Under the pieces are notes generated by a model. That model was not told the origin of the DNA, did no database searches, and was given only the letters and a program-made list of their open reading frames with translations. DNA of 64,000 bases. It comes from CAIQPS01 sp963783835. GTDB taxonomy: Bacteria > Actinomycetota > Thermoleophilia > RBG-16-64-13. The translations under genes were made by a program, and so were the position numbers. Positions 44,188 to 53,626 of the stretch are shown here, one piece after another. Where the stretch lies: contig CAWAOX010000011.1 in the NCBI GenBank assembly GCA_963783835.1, positions 21,888-85,887 of the forward strand. The letters run 5' to 3'. Within the stretch, counting starts at the first letter, position 1; each line of letters begins with the position of its first letter.

Positions 44188-45870
44188 ATGGAGGTCTTCA
44201 TCTTCCCCGAGCTGATGTACGCCCTCGTCCTCGCCAACATCATGTCGCCGCGAATCTGGAAGTGGCGAGAAGACCCCTGGTTCAGCGGTATCGAGGCGAT
44301 GACGCCCTACCGGCGCATCACCCGGCTCAAGCAGTACGTCATGGAGCACTACGCCTTCAACCTGGACCTCGATACCTGGGGACTTACCACGAAGCAGACG
44401 GAGATGGCCCGGTTCAAGGACCACGTCAGCCCCGATGCGCTGGCTCAATCCAACGCGCTGTTCGGCTACGAGGGCGACAAATACTACTTCGACATCGACA
44501 TCCGCACCCACTTTGGGCTCGACAAGTACGAGGGGGACATCATCCCCTACTGGAAGACCGAGACAGTCGAGGCCATGGACGCCTTCTGTCACAAGGAGAA
44601 CTACTCCACCGGCGCCGGCGAGTGCGTTTCGCTGGCCGCCCTCTACGCGGCCGCCCTGTACATCGTAGGGAGGGTGCCTCTCCGCGACATCTTCCTGATG
44701 GCTACGCCCCTGCATTCGCAGAACTTCGTGGACACCGGGCACGGCATCCTGACCAACAACCGGCGGCTGGTGACCAAGAACATGTGGTTCAACGGCACCG
44801 CCCTTTCCGCCCAAGCCCGGCGCGCACTCGAGAACGAACGGGTCACGGTGGTGGCCCACGAGACCGGCTGGATCCACATCCTCTTCTCGGAAGCGTCCAT
44901 CGACGCGAGCGCGTACTCCCGGTTCTCCGGCAAGCTGCGCAAGTTCCTTCAGAGCCCGCTGACGTCTGAATTGCTCGGCAACTTCATCCGGCACAGCCCC
45001 GACCTGCAGAAGTGCTTCCAGTCCTGCTGGCGCAACTTCGGCGTGGACCACTACATCGAGATGGAAAAGCTGCTCCAGTACGAGCGGGATTTCCCCTACC
45101 GCTTCAACGACGACACCCGGGAGCGCTTGTTCATGGAAGTGGCCGGCGAGGACTTCGCCCCCCAGGCGCTCCCGAATCGTATCGTCATCGACGACCTGGA
45201 GCGGCTCGTGAAGCAGCAGCGGGTGGATGTCCGCACGCCTCACGGCTTCGCCCTGCTGGTCGAACAACTCGGGCGCTCCTGCCCGAGTGCGCAGAACGCT
45301 ATCGAGCGGCTGCGCGCGTTCTGCTGGACCGAGCCTCGCCTCCCGGACGCAGCCGGCAAGAGCTTCGCGGGCGACCAGGTTCCTCTGGAGCTCCAGACAG
45401 GGATGGACCGTGGGCAGGTCATCTCCCGGCTTGAGGCGGTCCGCGACCGCAACGAGCTCGCCGAGTTGGCCTTCTACGCCTACCGCGATCTCAACCGGAC
45501 AAAGGTCGAGCCGTTCCTCAAGGCGGCCCTCGAGCGTTGCCCCGTTTCAATCGCCGCAAACAGCCACCTGGACGACCACGCGGTGGTCGAGATGGTAGAG
45601 GGGCTGACCGGCGAGTCGATATACGACGAGGCAGGAAGGCTCGCGCAGCCGGACGAGGTGTGGAACTACGGCCGAGGCGACGGGGTCGAGAAGGCGCTCC
45701 TCCTGGCGAACATCTTTCGTGCGCGACATCCTGAGGAACCCGTCCGGGTAGACGTCACCCCGGACGGTGCCGAACTATGCGCGGGAAGCCGTATCGTCCG
45801 CTTTTGCAGCGAAAAAGGGCTGCCGAAGCAGTCCTGGGACTGCGGGACCGGGAGAGTTAGCGACTCCTAG
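44188..45870 (+). CDS. Large protein of unknown function, possible transglutaminase-like domain
   Basis: A 560-residue soluble protein from an ATG at 44188, with no signal peptide or membrane helix. I do not recognise a named family. The stretch TGAGECVSLAALYAAALYIVG with a later TPLHSQNFVDTGHG has the Cys-then-His spacing of a transglutaminase/cysteine-protease-like core, so an enzyme is possible. The N-terminal 100 residues are rich in aromatic residues, and the C-terminal third is helical. Follows the aminotransferase by 149 bases and ends before a MazEF-type pair. Function unknown. Confidence 0.6.
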   Translation: MEVFIFPELMYALVLANIMSPRIWKWREDPWFSGIEAMTPYRRITRLKQYVMEHYAFNLDLDTWGLTTKQTEMARFKDHVSPDALAQSNALFGYEGDKYYFDIDIRTHFGLDKYEGDIIPYWKTETVEAMDAFCHKENYSTGAGECVSLAALYAAALYIVGRVPLRDIFLMATPLHSQNFVDTGHGILTNNRRLVTKNMWFNGTALSAQARRALENERVTVVAHETGWIHILFSEASIDASAYSRFSGKLRKFLQSPLTSELLGNFIRHSPDLQKCFQSCWRNFGVDHYIEMEKLLQYERDFPYRFNDDTRERLFMEVAGEDFAPQALPNRIVIDDLERLVKQQRVDVRTPHGFALLVEQLGRSCPSAQNAIERLRAFCWTEPRLPDAAGKSFAGDQVPLELQTGMDRGQVISRLEAVRDRNELAELAFYAYRDLNRTKVEPFLKAALERCPVSIAANSHLDDHAVVEMVEGLTGESIYDEAGRLAQPDEVWNYGRGDGVEKALLLANIFRARHPEEPVRVDVTPDGAELCAGSRIVRFCSEKGLPKQSWDCGTGRVSDS

Positions 45871-45904
45871 GCCCAGGCGAGGCCCCCGGAGCAGAGCGAG
45901 GGTA

Positions 45905-46249
45905 CTACAGACCCAGCGACAGCCGAAGGGCTTCGTCCACCTGCTGCATGATGTCGGCCGAGCACTGCGCCAGCGGATACGAGTCCACCCGGTCGAGGCT
46001 GACCGTCTTCACCTGTTCGCACAGGATCAACCCGGGCTTGCCGAGAACATCGGCCGGCAGGGACACGTGGAAGGGGAACAACTGGGACGGCGTGACCGAG
46101 GTGAGCGTCACAACGATGGTGGTGCCTCCCGCCTGGTTCCCCTGATCGTTCTGCACGATGAGCATGGGCCGCTTCTTGGGCTGGGAGTCGGGATCAGTGG
46201 CCAGGTCCACCAGGTAGATGCCTCCTCGCTTGATGCCCTCGGCCGCCAT
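45905..46249 (-). CDS. mazF: MazF-type mRNA interferase toxin
   Basis: PemK/MazF-fold ribosome-independent endoribonuclease, 114 residues. IKRGGIYLVDLATDPDSQPKKRPMLIVQND is the family N-terminus (IxxGDIxxV-like with a GxxKxRPxLIVQN pattern); VTLTSVTP and CEQVKTVSLDR (the active-site Arg/Ser region) follow. The start overlaps the antitoxin stop by one base (TGATG). The first catalytic loop has TDPDSQPKK rather than the usual compact form. Confidence 0.85.
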   Translation of the reverse strand: MAAEGIKRGGIYLVDLATDPDSQPKKRPMLIVQNDQGNQAGGTTIVVTLTSVTPSQLFPFHVSLPADVLGKPGLILCEQVKTVSLDRVDSYPLAQCSADIMQQVDEALRLSLGL

Positions 46250-46455
46250 CACAGGCTCTCCTCGGCGATAAGCCGGTCGATCTCCCGCATCTCCTGGTAG
46301 CCCTTGCGCATCAGCGCCTCTCGGTCGTCTACCTTGAGGGACCGGAGCGCCTCGAGCAGCACATCGGTCTTGGTCGTGCCCGACGCGGCCGCCCGCTCGT
46401 TGATGTACTGGACGGCCCAATCCGGGAGACGAACATTGAAGGGTTTGGTACTCAT
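46249..46455 (-). CDS. Ribbon-helix-helix antitoxin paired with MazF
   Basis: A 68-residue protein from the ATG at 46455, with an N-terminal beta strand (KPFNVRLPDWAVQYINERA) and two helices, as in CopG/MazE-like antitoxins. The acidic C-terminus (REIDRLIAEESL) is the likely toxin-binding tail. Toxin start overlaps its stop. Expected to repress its own operon (family knowledge). Confidence 0.8.
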   Translation of the reverse strand: MSTKPFNVRLPDWAVQYINERAAASGTTKTDVLLEALRSLKVDDREALMRKGYQEMREIDRLIAEESL

Positions 46456-46515
46456 AGCGCCGAGCATATCGCGCGCCGCCGTGGTTGTAAAGCAGAATCG
46501 TATGTACGGCTTCCG

Positions 46516-47868
46516 CTAATCGCAGAGAGCGATCCGCACGACCTCCGCGATCTCCTCGGCCCAGGTGTCGGTGACCTTGACGGTCGGGCCCTCCACCATC
46601 ACCCTGCAGAGCGATTCTGTGCCTGAGTAGCGCACCAGCACACGGCCCTGATCGCCCAGCGCGGCCTCCGCCGCGGCAACGGCCTGCACGATCTCGGGCA
46701 CGCTGTCCAAATCGGGCTTCCGATCGACCCGGACGTTGATGAGCCGCTGCGGGAACACGTCCATGAGCGCCGCCAGATCGGACAGCGGTCTCCCCTCTTT
46801 GAGCATGGCGGCCACGAGCTGCAACGCGGTGAGGATCCCATCTCCGGTGGTGTGGTGCTCGAGGAAGATGACGTGCCCGGAATCCTCGCCGCCGAGAACG
46901 GCGCCGAGAGAGCGCATGTCTTCGAGGACGTTCCGGTCACCCACCTTGGCGGCGTGGTGGCGGAAGCCATACTTCTGGGCGGCCACCCGCAACCCCAGGT
47001 TGCTCATCACGGTCGACACCAGCAGGTCCCCGCTCAACCGGCCCTCGGCCTGCAGCATGCGCGCGCAGATCAGGAGGATCTGGTCACCGGTGATCTCGGT
47101 GCCCTTCTCGTCCACGGCTATGAGACGATCGCCGTCGCCGTCGAAGGCCAGGCCGACAGCCGAACCCGTGGCCCGGACCGTGCGCCGGAGATCCTGTGTG
47201 TGCTGCGACCCGCAGCCGTCGTTGATGTTCATGCCGTTCGGGGCGTTGTGGATGACGGTGACGTCGGCACCGAGCTCCATGAAGGTGGCCGGGGCTACCT
47301 TGTAGGTGGCGCCGTTGGCAACATCCATCGCCACCTTCAGGCCCTCCATAGAGAGCCCGCGGGGGAACGTGTTCTTGAGGAATACTACGTAGCGTCCCTG
47401 AGCGTCTTCCAGGCGCTTGGCCCGCCCCATCCCGCGCGGCGCCGGCACCATCTCCGGCAGTCTCCCTCCGAACATGAGCTGTTCTATCTCGTTCTCTTGG
47501 TCGTCGGAGAGCTTGCAGCCATTCCCCGCGAAGACCTTTATCCCATTGTCGTGGTAGGGATTGTGGGAAGCCGATATCGCCAGTCCCGCGTCGGCCCGCA
47601 TGCTTTCCGCAAGGTAAGCGATGGCGGGAGTCGGCATGACTCCGACCAAGTAGGCCATCCCTCCCATCGACGTCACCCCGGACTCGAGGGCGCTCTCGAG
47701 CATGTAGCCGGAGATGCGGGTGTCCTTGCCGATGATGACGACGGGTGCGTGCCCGTTCCGCTTAAGGGCCTGGGTGATCGCCTGCCCCACTGCGAAAGCC
47801 GTTGCAGAATCCATGGGGTAACGGTTCGCCTCGCCGCGGATGCCGTCGGTCCCGAACAACGTGCCCAT
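46516..47868 (-). CDS. glmM: Phosphoglucosamine mutase
   Basis: Interconverts glucosamine-6-P and glucosamine-1-P for cell-wall precursors, 450 residues. The phosphoserine loop is ISASHNPYHDNGIK, the metal loop FDGDGDRLIAVD, the substrate loop GGEDSGHVIF and the phosphate-binding RYSGTES. Directly downstream (12 bases) of the beta-helix gene, supporting a UDP-GlcNAc role for both. Confidence 0.96.
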   Translation of the reverse strand: MGTLFGTDGIRGEANRYPMDSATAFAVGQAITQALKRNGHAPVVIIGKDTRISGYMLESALESGVTSMGGMAYLVGVMPTPAIAYLAESMRADAGLAISASHNPYHDNGIKVFAGNGCKLSDDQENEIEQLMFGGRLPEMVPAPRGMGRAKRLEDAQGRYVVFLKNTFPRGLSMEGLKVAMDVANGATYKVAPATFMELGADVTVIHNAPNGMNINDGCGSQHTQDLRRTVRATGSAVGLAFDGDGDRLIAVDEKGTEITGDQILLICARMLQAEGRLSGDLLVSTVMSNLGLRVAAQKYGFRHHAAKVGDRNVLEDMRSLGAVLGGEDSGHVIFLEHHTTGDGILTALQLVAAMLKEGRPLSDLAALMDVFPQRLINVRVDRKPDLDSVPEIVQAVAAAEAALGDQGRVLVRYSGTESLCRVMVEGPTVKVTDTWAEEIAEVVRIALCD

Positions 47869-47880
47869 CTATGCGATCTC

Positions 47881-49116
47881 CTATCTCGTTCCCGGAGCGC
47901 ACAGGCTCAGGGAAGGGAACAGCGCGTCCGCGCGGGTGCAGAGAGAATCGACAATCTCGTCGAGCCACTGTACCCCCTGACCCGATAAGGCCGGGGTAAG
48001 GCCCTTGATGGCCGCGGTATATGAGGTCTCCCCTTCCGCCGCCTGCCAGAATGCAGCCAGGAAGGCCTCGCCTGCGCCGGACGGCCACGTCCCCTCAGGC
48101 TCGGCCCCGCCTGCGAACATCTGAGCCAGCGCGTCGAGGTTCTCGCTCAGTTCGCCGAAGTAACGACGCGAAGCGGGGACCTTCGCGGCCATGGCCTTCA
48201 GCCGCTTCAACCGTTCCTGCTTCGCGCCCGCGAGCATCGCGAGCGCTCCCTCGTAGACCAGCCCCCCGAGTTCCTGCCGAGCGAAAAAGGGTTGCCGGAC
48301 CGCTCTGTACCACTGCTCCAGAGCCGCCAGGTTCGCCAGATAGATCACGTTGTTACGCATAAGTCGCGCCAAGTTGCCGTAGTTCCGGGGTATGTACCTC
48401 CGCTTCGCCTCCCTGTGCGGACCTACCATGACCAGGCGCCCCTCCTCCAGGATGTCCTCGCGCAGGATGCACCCGGCGGCGACCACCGTCCCGAAGGCCA
48501 CCCGCACCGGTCCGGCCGCCCCGCCCTGCCCGCCGAGAAAGATCGGCCGCTGGCCGAGCATCACGCCCCGAGGGACGTCCCCAAAGAGCGAAGGAGTGCA
48601 TTTGTCGCCGTCGGGAGTGTAGTTGAAGTGGATATAGGAGCTGCCCACCTCGCTGTGGTTCTCACGGCTGGTCCCGCCGGCCATCAGGCAATCGCAGAAA
48701 TTGATGAGGCTGCCGAGAGTGACAAACGGGAGGAGGATGGTCTGCTTGAGCCCCACGCAATGCGCGCCGCTCGCCTCTTCCTCGAGCAGACAACCCTCCC
48801 GGACGTGGGCGCCAAGCCCCATGCTCGCCTTCTCCAGAAAGACCGACCGCCGGAGATAGCCGCCTTTCAGTTCCACGTGGGGGCCCAAATGGCAGTCTTC
48901 CACGGTCACCGGTCCCTCGGCGCCCAGACGCACGCCGGCGGAGATGACGGTCTCCGAGCCGTATATCCGGCAGCCGGGGTAGATGACGACGTCGCGGTCC
49001 GCTATCCGGGAGACCTCGACATCGTCGCCGATGTCGACGGTCGACGGAGCGGGGATGCTTACCCCCCTCTCGATCAGCCGGGTGACCTTCTCGTGTCCTC
49101 TCGGGCTCAAGTCCAT
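47881..49116 (-). CDS. Left-handed beta-helix (GlmU-like) sugar-phosphate acyl/nucleotidyl protein
   Basis: A 411-residue protein from the ATG at 49116. The N-terminal 25-230 shows hexapeptide-type repeats (VVIYPGCRIYGSETVISAGVRLG, VTVEDCHLGPHVELKG) as in GlmU C-terminal/acetyltransferase domains. The rest is helical. Without a nucleotidyltransferase domain it is not GlmU itself. Coupled to glmM, so it probably takes part in hexosamine or envelope sugar metabolism (inference). Divergent from a CDF exporter. Confidence 0.7.
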   Translation of the reverse strand: MDLSPRGHEKVTRLIERGVSIPAPSTVDIGDDVEVSRIADRDVVIYPGCRIYGSETVISAGVRLGAEGPVTVEDCHLGPHVELKGGYLRRSVFLEKASMGLGAHVREGCLLEEEASGAHCVGLKQTILLPFVTLGSLINFCDCLMAGGTSRENHSEVGSSYIHFNYTPDGDKCTPSLFGDVPRGVMLGQRPIFLGGQGGAAGPVRVAFGTVVAAGCILREDILEEGRLVMVGPHREAKRRYIPRNYGNLARLMRNNVIYLANLAALEQWYRAVRQPFFARQELGGLVYEGALAMLAGAKQERLKRLKAMAAKVPASRRYFGELSENLDALAQMFAGGAEPEGTWPSGAGEAFLAAFWQAAEGETSYTAAIKGLTPALSGQGVQWLDEIVDSLCTRADALFPSLSLCAPGTR

Positions 49117-49228
49117 GCAGCCAAGGGTCGCCCAGCGTGCCGCCATTGTCAAGCGCCCCGCGGTGGCGGCCGCCAGGCCTCTGCGCCGCCGCCTTCCGCG
49201 CCGCCGGGGCGCCGTGTAGACTGGCGTA

Positions 49229-50152
49229 ATGGCTGCCGAATCCAAGAAAGCGATCATCGCCGCGATCGTCGGAAACCTCGCGATCGCCACCATCAAGTTC
49301 ATCGCGGCCGCGATGACGGGTAGTTCGGCGATGATCTCCGAAGGTATCCACTCGCTGGTCGATACCTGTAACGGGATCCTCCTGTACCACGGCTTGCGGC
49401 GCGGAGCCCGCCCGCCCGACGAGCACCACGTCTTCGGCCACGGCATGGAGGTCTACTTCTGGACTCTGATAGTGGCTATCAGCATCTTCGCGGTGGGCGG
49501 CGGGATGTCCATCTACGAGGGCATAACCCACATGCTCCATCCCAACCCCCTCGAGAACCCGTACGTGAACTACATCGTGCTCGGGCTCTCGGCCGTGTTC
49601 GAGGCCATCTCGTTCACCATCGCCTGGCGGGCGTTCAAGACGCAGAGGGGCTCAAGGAGCATAGTCGCCGCAGTCCGCCGGAGCAAGGACTCCAGCCTGT
49701 TCACGGTGGTCTTCGAGGACTCGGCCGCTCTGGTCGGGCTGTTCGTGGCGTTCATGGGGGTCCTCCTCAGCGACCTGCTCGACATGCCGGTCCTGGACGG
49801 GGCCGCGTCGGTGGTCATCGGGCTCATACTGGTGAGCGCGGCGGTGTGGCTGGCCGAGGAGAGCAGGAGCCTTCTCGTGGGCGAAGTGGCCGATCCGGAG
49901 ATCGTAGCGGCACTCCGGCAGGTCGCCATGAACGACCCGGCGGTGATGGATCTGGGCGAAGTCCTTACCATGCATCTGGGCCCCGACCAGATACTGCTGA
50001 ACATCGAGGTCCAGTTCATGCCGCAAATCCCGGTCGAGGAAGTAGACGCGGCCGTTCGCCGGATAGAGGAGCAGATCCAGGTCCCCTATCCTCAGGTGAC
50101 CCATATCTTCGTAGAGGTACGCAACTCGCAGAGTGCCACCGACTTTGTATAA
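49229..50152 (+). CDS. Cation diffusion facilitator exporter (first of two)
   Basis: CDF-family divalent metal/H+ exchanger, 307 residues with about six helices. Helix 2 carries SEGIHSLVDTCNG (HxxxD site), helix 5 FEDSAALVGLF, and HxxEVYFW is preserved. The C-terminal cytosolic domain (about 210-305) is the MTP/ZT_dimer fold. Resembles the ZnT9/FieF-like group, but a zinc/iron choice is not shown. Confidence 0.88.
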   Translation: MAAESKKAIIAAIVGNLAIATIKFIAAAMTGSSAMISEGIHSLVDTCNGILLYHGLRRGARPPDEHHVFGHGMEVYFWTLIVAISIFAVGGGMSIYEGITHMLHPNPLENPYVNYIVLGLSAVFEAISFTIAWRAFKTQRGSRSIVAAVRRSKDSSLFTVVFEDSAALVGLFVAFMGVLLSDLLDMPVLDGAASVVIGLILVSAAVWLAEESRSLLVGEVADPEIVAALRQVAMNDPAVMDLGEVLTMHLGPDQILLNIEVQFMPQIPVEEVDAAVRRIEEQIQVPYPQVTHIFVEVRNSQSATDFV

Positions 50153-50203
50153 TCTCCCGCAACATACGGGTGACCACAGCGACCGTTACAGGAGGACCAC
50201 TTT

Positions 50204-50746
50204 ATGAAATGGACCTGCCCAGTCTGCGGCTACGTCTACGAAGGCGACGCGCCGCCGGACGAATGCCCCTCGTGCAAGGCCCCCGGCTCGAGCTTCAAGG
50301 CCGCGACCGAGACCACGGCCAAGTGGGCTGCGGAGCACGTCATCGGCATCGCCAAAGACGTGGATCCCCGGGTCATCGAAGGTCTGCGGATGAACTTCAA
50401 TGGCGAGTGCAGCGAGGTGGGCATGTACCTGGCCATGTCGCGCGCGGCCGACCGTCAGGGTTATCCCGAGGTCGCCGAGGCCTACAAGCGCATCGCTTTT
50501 GAGGAAGCCGACCACGCTTCCCGCTTTGCCGAACTGCTCGGCGAGTGCGTATCGGCCGAGACCAAAGCCAACCTCGCTGCCCGCGTGGACGCCGAATTCG
50601 GCGCCACCGAAGGCAAAGTGGAGCTGGCCAAACTCGCCAAGGAACTGGGCTACGACGCCATCCACGACACGGTCCACGAGATGGCCCGTGACGAAGCCCG
50701 GCACGGCAAGGCGTTCAAGGGTCTGCTGCAGCGCTACTTCGCCTAG
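50204..50746 (+). CDS. Reverse rubrerythrin
   Basis: Peroxide-reducing protein, 180 residues, in which the rubredoxin domain is N-terminal (Cys5, Cys8, Cys21, Cys24) and the diiron four-helix domain C-terminal (with NGECSEVGMYL, FEEADHASRFAELLGE and ARDEARHGKAFKGLL). That order defines the reverse rubrerythrins of obligate anaerobes. AGGAGGACC precedes the ATG. A TATAAT across the stop codon of the upstream CDF gene (50148-50153) could be its -10. Confidence 0.92.
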   Translation: MKWTCPVCGYVYEGDAPPDECPSCKAPGSSFKAATETTAKWAAEHVIGIAKDVDPRVIEGLRMNFNGECSEVGMYLAMSRAADRQGYPEVAEAYKRIAFEEADHASRFAELLGECVSAETKANLAARVDAEFGATEGKVELAKLAKELGYDAIHDTVHEMARDEARHGKAFKGLLQRYFA

Positions 50747-50808
50747 AAGGTAAGGCGCCCGGCGCGAAGCCCGGGCGTGGCCGGTCCGCGCAGGACCATC
50801 TGAAATAC

Positions 50809-50841
50809 AAAGGCCCCGGCGGTCCATCCGCTGGGGCCTTC
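50809..50841 (+). terminator. Hairpin terminator after reverse rubrerythrin
   Basis: AAGGCCCCGGCGG and its near complement (one G-T), short loop, ending CTTCTG. Sits in the 230-base gap before the TPR gene; the rest of the gap has no gene. Confidence 0.6.
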
Positions 50842-50940
50842 TGTCGCGCTGCACTGCCCCGCTCTTTCCAGACTCTGCTCGATGCTGGAGACCTCGTGCG
50901 GGAAAGGCGGCGGGGAAGTCGGTCCAATGCGGGACGAAGG

Positions 50941-50967
50941 TTGACGGGAAATCGACGAGTCTATACA
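50941..50967 (+). promoter_or_regulatory. Weak candidate promoter of the TPR gene
   Basis: TTGACG, a 15-base spacer and TATACA, ten bases before the start. Spacer is short of the usual 17. Confidence 0.35.
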
Positions 50968-50977
50968 GTCCCTTCTC

Positions 50978-53002
50978 ATGGATGCACACACATCACATGC
51001 TGAATGGAAGACCCTGGCAGTCGAAGCCTCCTCCCTCGCAGCCCAGGGCCAGTTGGGACAGGCTCTCGAGGCCGCGGAAAAGGCACTCTCCGCCGCCGAG
51101 CTCGAGATGGGAGTCGATCACGCAGGCGTGGCGGCCCTCGTCGCCGACCTCGCGGTTCTTCACGAGACGGCGGGCGCGTATGTCCAAGCCGCCGCTTTCT
51201 ACGAACGAGCCCTGGCGATGCGCCAGAAAGTGCTGGGGACGGCCGACCCCTCCGTCGCTCTCGCCTGCGAGAACCTCGCTCATATCTACCATCTTCTCGG
51301 GCGCGACCTGGCAGCTGCCCCCCTCTACGAGGCGGCTCTGACGATCCGGCAGGCCTCGCTCGGTTCTGATCACCCGCGCGTAGCCAGCACCCTCGACGAT
51401 CTAGGCGACGTTCTTCTCGCCCAGGAACGGGACGCGGATGCTCTCGACCTCTACCAGCGAGCCCTTATCATCCGGCAGGACGCCTTCGGTGAGGGTCATC
51501 CCCGGGTGGCCGTCAGCCTCGACAGGATCGCCGCGCTGTACCAGGCCCGGCAGAACTACGCCAAAGCGAAGAAGGGCTTCAAGAAGTCGCTCGCATTGCG
51601 CGAAGAGGCGTTGGGCGCCGGCGACCCAGCAGTGGCCCTCAGTCTCCAGCATCTCGCCGATCTGCGCGCCGAGCAGGGACACCTGGGCGAAGCGCGGGCG
51701 GGTCACCAGAGGGCCCTCGAGCTTGTTGAGGCTGCGGTAGGACCCGACGACCTGCAGATCGCCGTGAGTCTCGACGCGCTGGCCGCCTACTCGATCGCCG
51801 ACGGCAAGCAGGCGGACGCTCAGCCGCTGTTGGAGCGTGCTCTCGCCATCCGCGAGAAGAACCTGGGCTTGGTGCATCCCGAGGTCGCTCGGACGCTGGC
51901 TGTTCTCGGCCCGTTGTTGGACGACCGCGGCCATGCTACGGACGCCCTGTGGAACTGCGAGCGGGCCCTGCGTATCCGCGAAGCCGACCTGGGTGACGAC
52001 CACCCGCTGGTCGCCACGAGTTCGGCACAGGTGGCGGAGTTCTATCGCACCCGAGGCCAGTATGCCCTGGCCGAGCCCCTCTTCGAACGGGCCCTTGCCA
52101 TCCGGGACAAGACCCTGGACCCCGACGACCCTGAGCTGGCAAAGAGCCTGGGCGATCTGGCGGAGCTCTACTACGTGCTGGGCCGCTACGCGGACGCTAA
52201 ACCGTTGTACGAGCGCGCCATCGCCATCAAAGAGAGGGTGCTTGGCCCGGACGATCCCAGCCTGGCTCTCTTCCTCAACGGGCTCGCGGTTCTCTCCTCG
52301 GTTCAGGGCTACTACGCAGCGGCAGAGCCGCTCTACAAGCGATCCCTTGAAATCTGGGAGAAAAGCCTGGGACCCCAGCATCCCGACGTGGCCACCGGCC
52401 TGGGCAACCTTGCCGTGCTCTACTACGAACAAGGCCGATACGAGGAAGCCGAGCCGCTGCACAGGCGGGCGCTCGCGATCCGCGAAGAGGCGCTGGGGCC
52501 CGAACACGCCCACGTGGCGACGAGCCTCGAGAACCTCGCCGAACTGTACCGTGCGGAGGGCCGCTACGAGGAAGCCGAGCCTCTCTACCTGCGGGCTCTG
52601 GCGATCGGCGAGAAGAGCCTCGGCCCCGAGCACCCGGACGTCGCGATGAGCCTCAACAACCTGGCCGAACTCTACAGGCTCCAAGGCCGGTTCGACGAAG
52701 CCGCTCCGCTCTACCAGCGAGCGCTTGTAGTGGCGGAAGCGGCGCTCGGGCCCGAGCATCCCGATGTTGCCCTAACCTTGCACGGGCTGGCCGAACTGCA
52801 CCGAGCGCATGGGGACTACGGGGCCGCCGAGTCCGAGTATGCCAGAGCGTTGGCCATTCGCGAGAAGGCGCTGGGAAGCGACCATCCCGACGTGGCGTTG
52901 ACACTGGACGGCATGGCGGCGCTCTACGAAGCCACGGGCCAGGACGAAGAGGCCCGGCGTCTGAGAGAACGGGCCGAGGCTATCCGGGCGATCGAACGCT
53001 AG
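50978..53002 (+). CDS. Tetratricopeptide-repeat protein (kinesin-light-chain-like)
   Basis: A 674-residue protein made almost wholly of about 42-residue TPR units (roughly 14-15), with the repeating pattern ALGPEHPDVAxSLxxLAxLY...EAEPLYxRALAIxEK. This unit length and the HPDVA core are those of kinesin-light-chain/NB-ARC-associated TPRs. No signal peptide and no enzyme domain; probably an interaction scaffold. The repeats are nearly the same at the DNA level in the C-terminal half. It lies alone on its strand. Confidence 0.88.
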   Translation: MDAHTSHAEWKTLAVEASSLAAQGQLGQALEAAEKALSAAELEMGVDHAGVAALVADLAVLHETAGAYVQAAAFYERALAMRQKVLGTADPSVALACENLAHIYHLLGRDLAAAPLYEAALTIRQASLGSDHPRVASTLDDLGDVLLAQERDADALDLYQRALIIRQDAFGEGHPRVAVSLDRIAALYQARQNYAKAKKGFKKSLALREEALGAGDPAVALSLQHLADLRAEQGHLGEARAGHQRALELVEAAVGPDDLQIAVSLDALAAYSIADGKQADAQPLLERALAIREKNLGLVHPEVARTLAVLGPLLDDRGHATDALWNCERALRIREADLGDDHPLVATSSAQVAEFYRTRGQYALAEPLFERALAIRDKTLDPDDPELAKSLGDLAELYYVLGRYADAKPLYERAIAIKERVLGPDDPSLALFLNGLAVLSSVQGYYAAAEPLYKRSLEIWEKSLGPQHPDVATGLGNLAVLYYEQGRYEEAEPLHRRALAIREEALGPEHAHVATSLENLAELYRAEGRYEEAEPLYLRALAIGEKSLGPEHPDVAMSLNNLAELYRLQGRFDEAAPLYQRALVVAEAALGPEHPDVALTLHGLAELHRAHGDYGAAESEYARALAIREKALGSDHPDVALTLDGMAALYEATGQDEEARRLRERAEAIRAIER

Positions 53003-53043
53003 AGCGGACGCGCCGGCTTGGGCGCCAGCGCGCGAGGACCCCC

Positions 53044-53625
53044 CTACTCGATACCCACCAGCAACTGGCCGCGTTCGGCGGTATCGCCCTTCTTGACGGC
53101 GACCACGGTGACTGTGCCCTTCTTGGGCGCCCGTAGTTCGTTCTCCATCTTCATGGCCTCCAGGACCACCAACGGCGCGCCCTCTTCCACGTGATCGCCA
53201 GGCTTGACGAACACGTCGACGATCTTTCCGGGCACGGGCGCGAAGAGCCCGTCTCTTGCATCGACCGCTGCTGCGCTGCCCTGAGCGGCTCCCTGCCCCG
53301 CTGCGCCGTCCCCGACCGCGGAAGCTGCGGCGCCGGCAACTGCCGAGCCCGGGGCCCCAGCCATCGCCGGAGGCGTCTCCCGCACAAGGTCCGAGACCGT
53401 AAGAGGGACCCTCTCCCCCGCGACTTCGAGCGTGAAGCAGCCGACCTCCTCGGTGCTCTCCACCACCCGGATCTCGTAGTTCTTCTCCCCCACCTGGATC
53501 ATCCGGCGATCGGGGTTCGTCGCCCCGGTATTGGTCTCAAAGGTCTCACCGTCGATAGTCACGGCGCCGTCAGGGGTCGCCACGACCACATACTCCTTGC
53601 CATCGACCTGGAGTCTGAACCTCAC
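53044..53625 (-). CDS. Biotin carboxyl carrier protein (transcarboxylase 1.3S-like)
   Basis: A 193-residue biotinyl protein from GTG at 53625 with GGAGG upstream. An N-terminal about 85-residue domain is followed by an Ala/Gly-rich linker (about 88-122) and the biotinyl domain with EAMKMEN, where Lys159 is biotinylated. It starts one base after the 5S-like gene ends. With 12S- and 5S-like partners it matches methylmalonyl-CoA carboxytransferase; it also would fit oxaloacetate decarboxylase, but a membrane beta subunit is missing. Confidence 0.85.
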   Translation of the reverse strand: MRFRLQVDGKEYVVVATPDGAVTIDGETFETNTGATNPDRRMIQVGEKNYEIRVVESTEEVGCFTLEVAGERVPLTVSDLVRETPPAMAGAPGSAVAGAAASAVGDGAAGQGAAQGSAAAVDARDGLFAPVPGKIVDVFVKPGDHVEEGAPLVVLEAMKMENELRAPKKGTVTVVAVKKGDTAERGQLLVGIE

Positions 53626-53626
53626 G

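Noticed and set aside
51300..53000. Periodic DNA repeats that could be taken for a CRISPR array or minisatellite
   Set aside because: The period is about 126 bases, in frame, and encodes TPR units.
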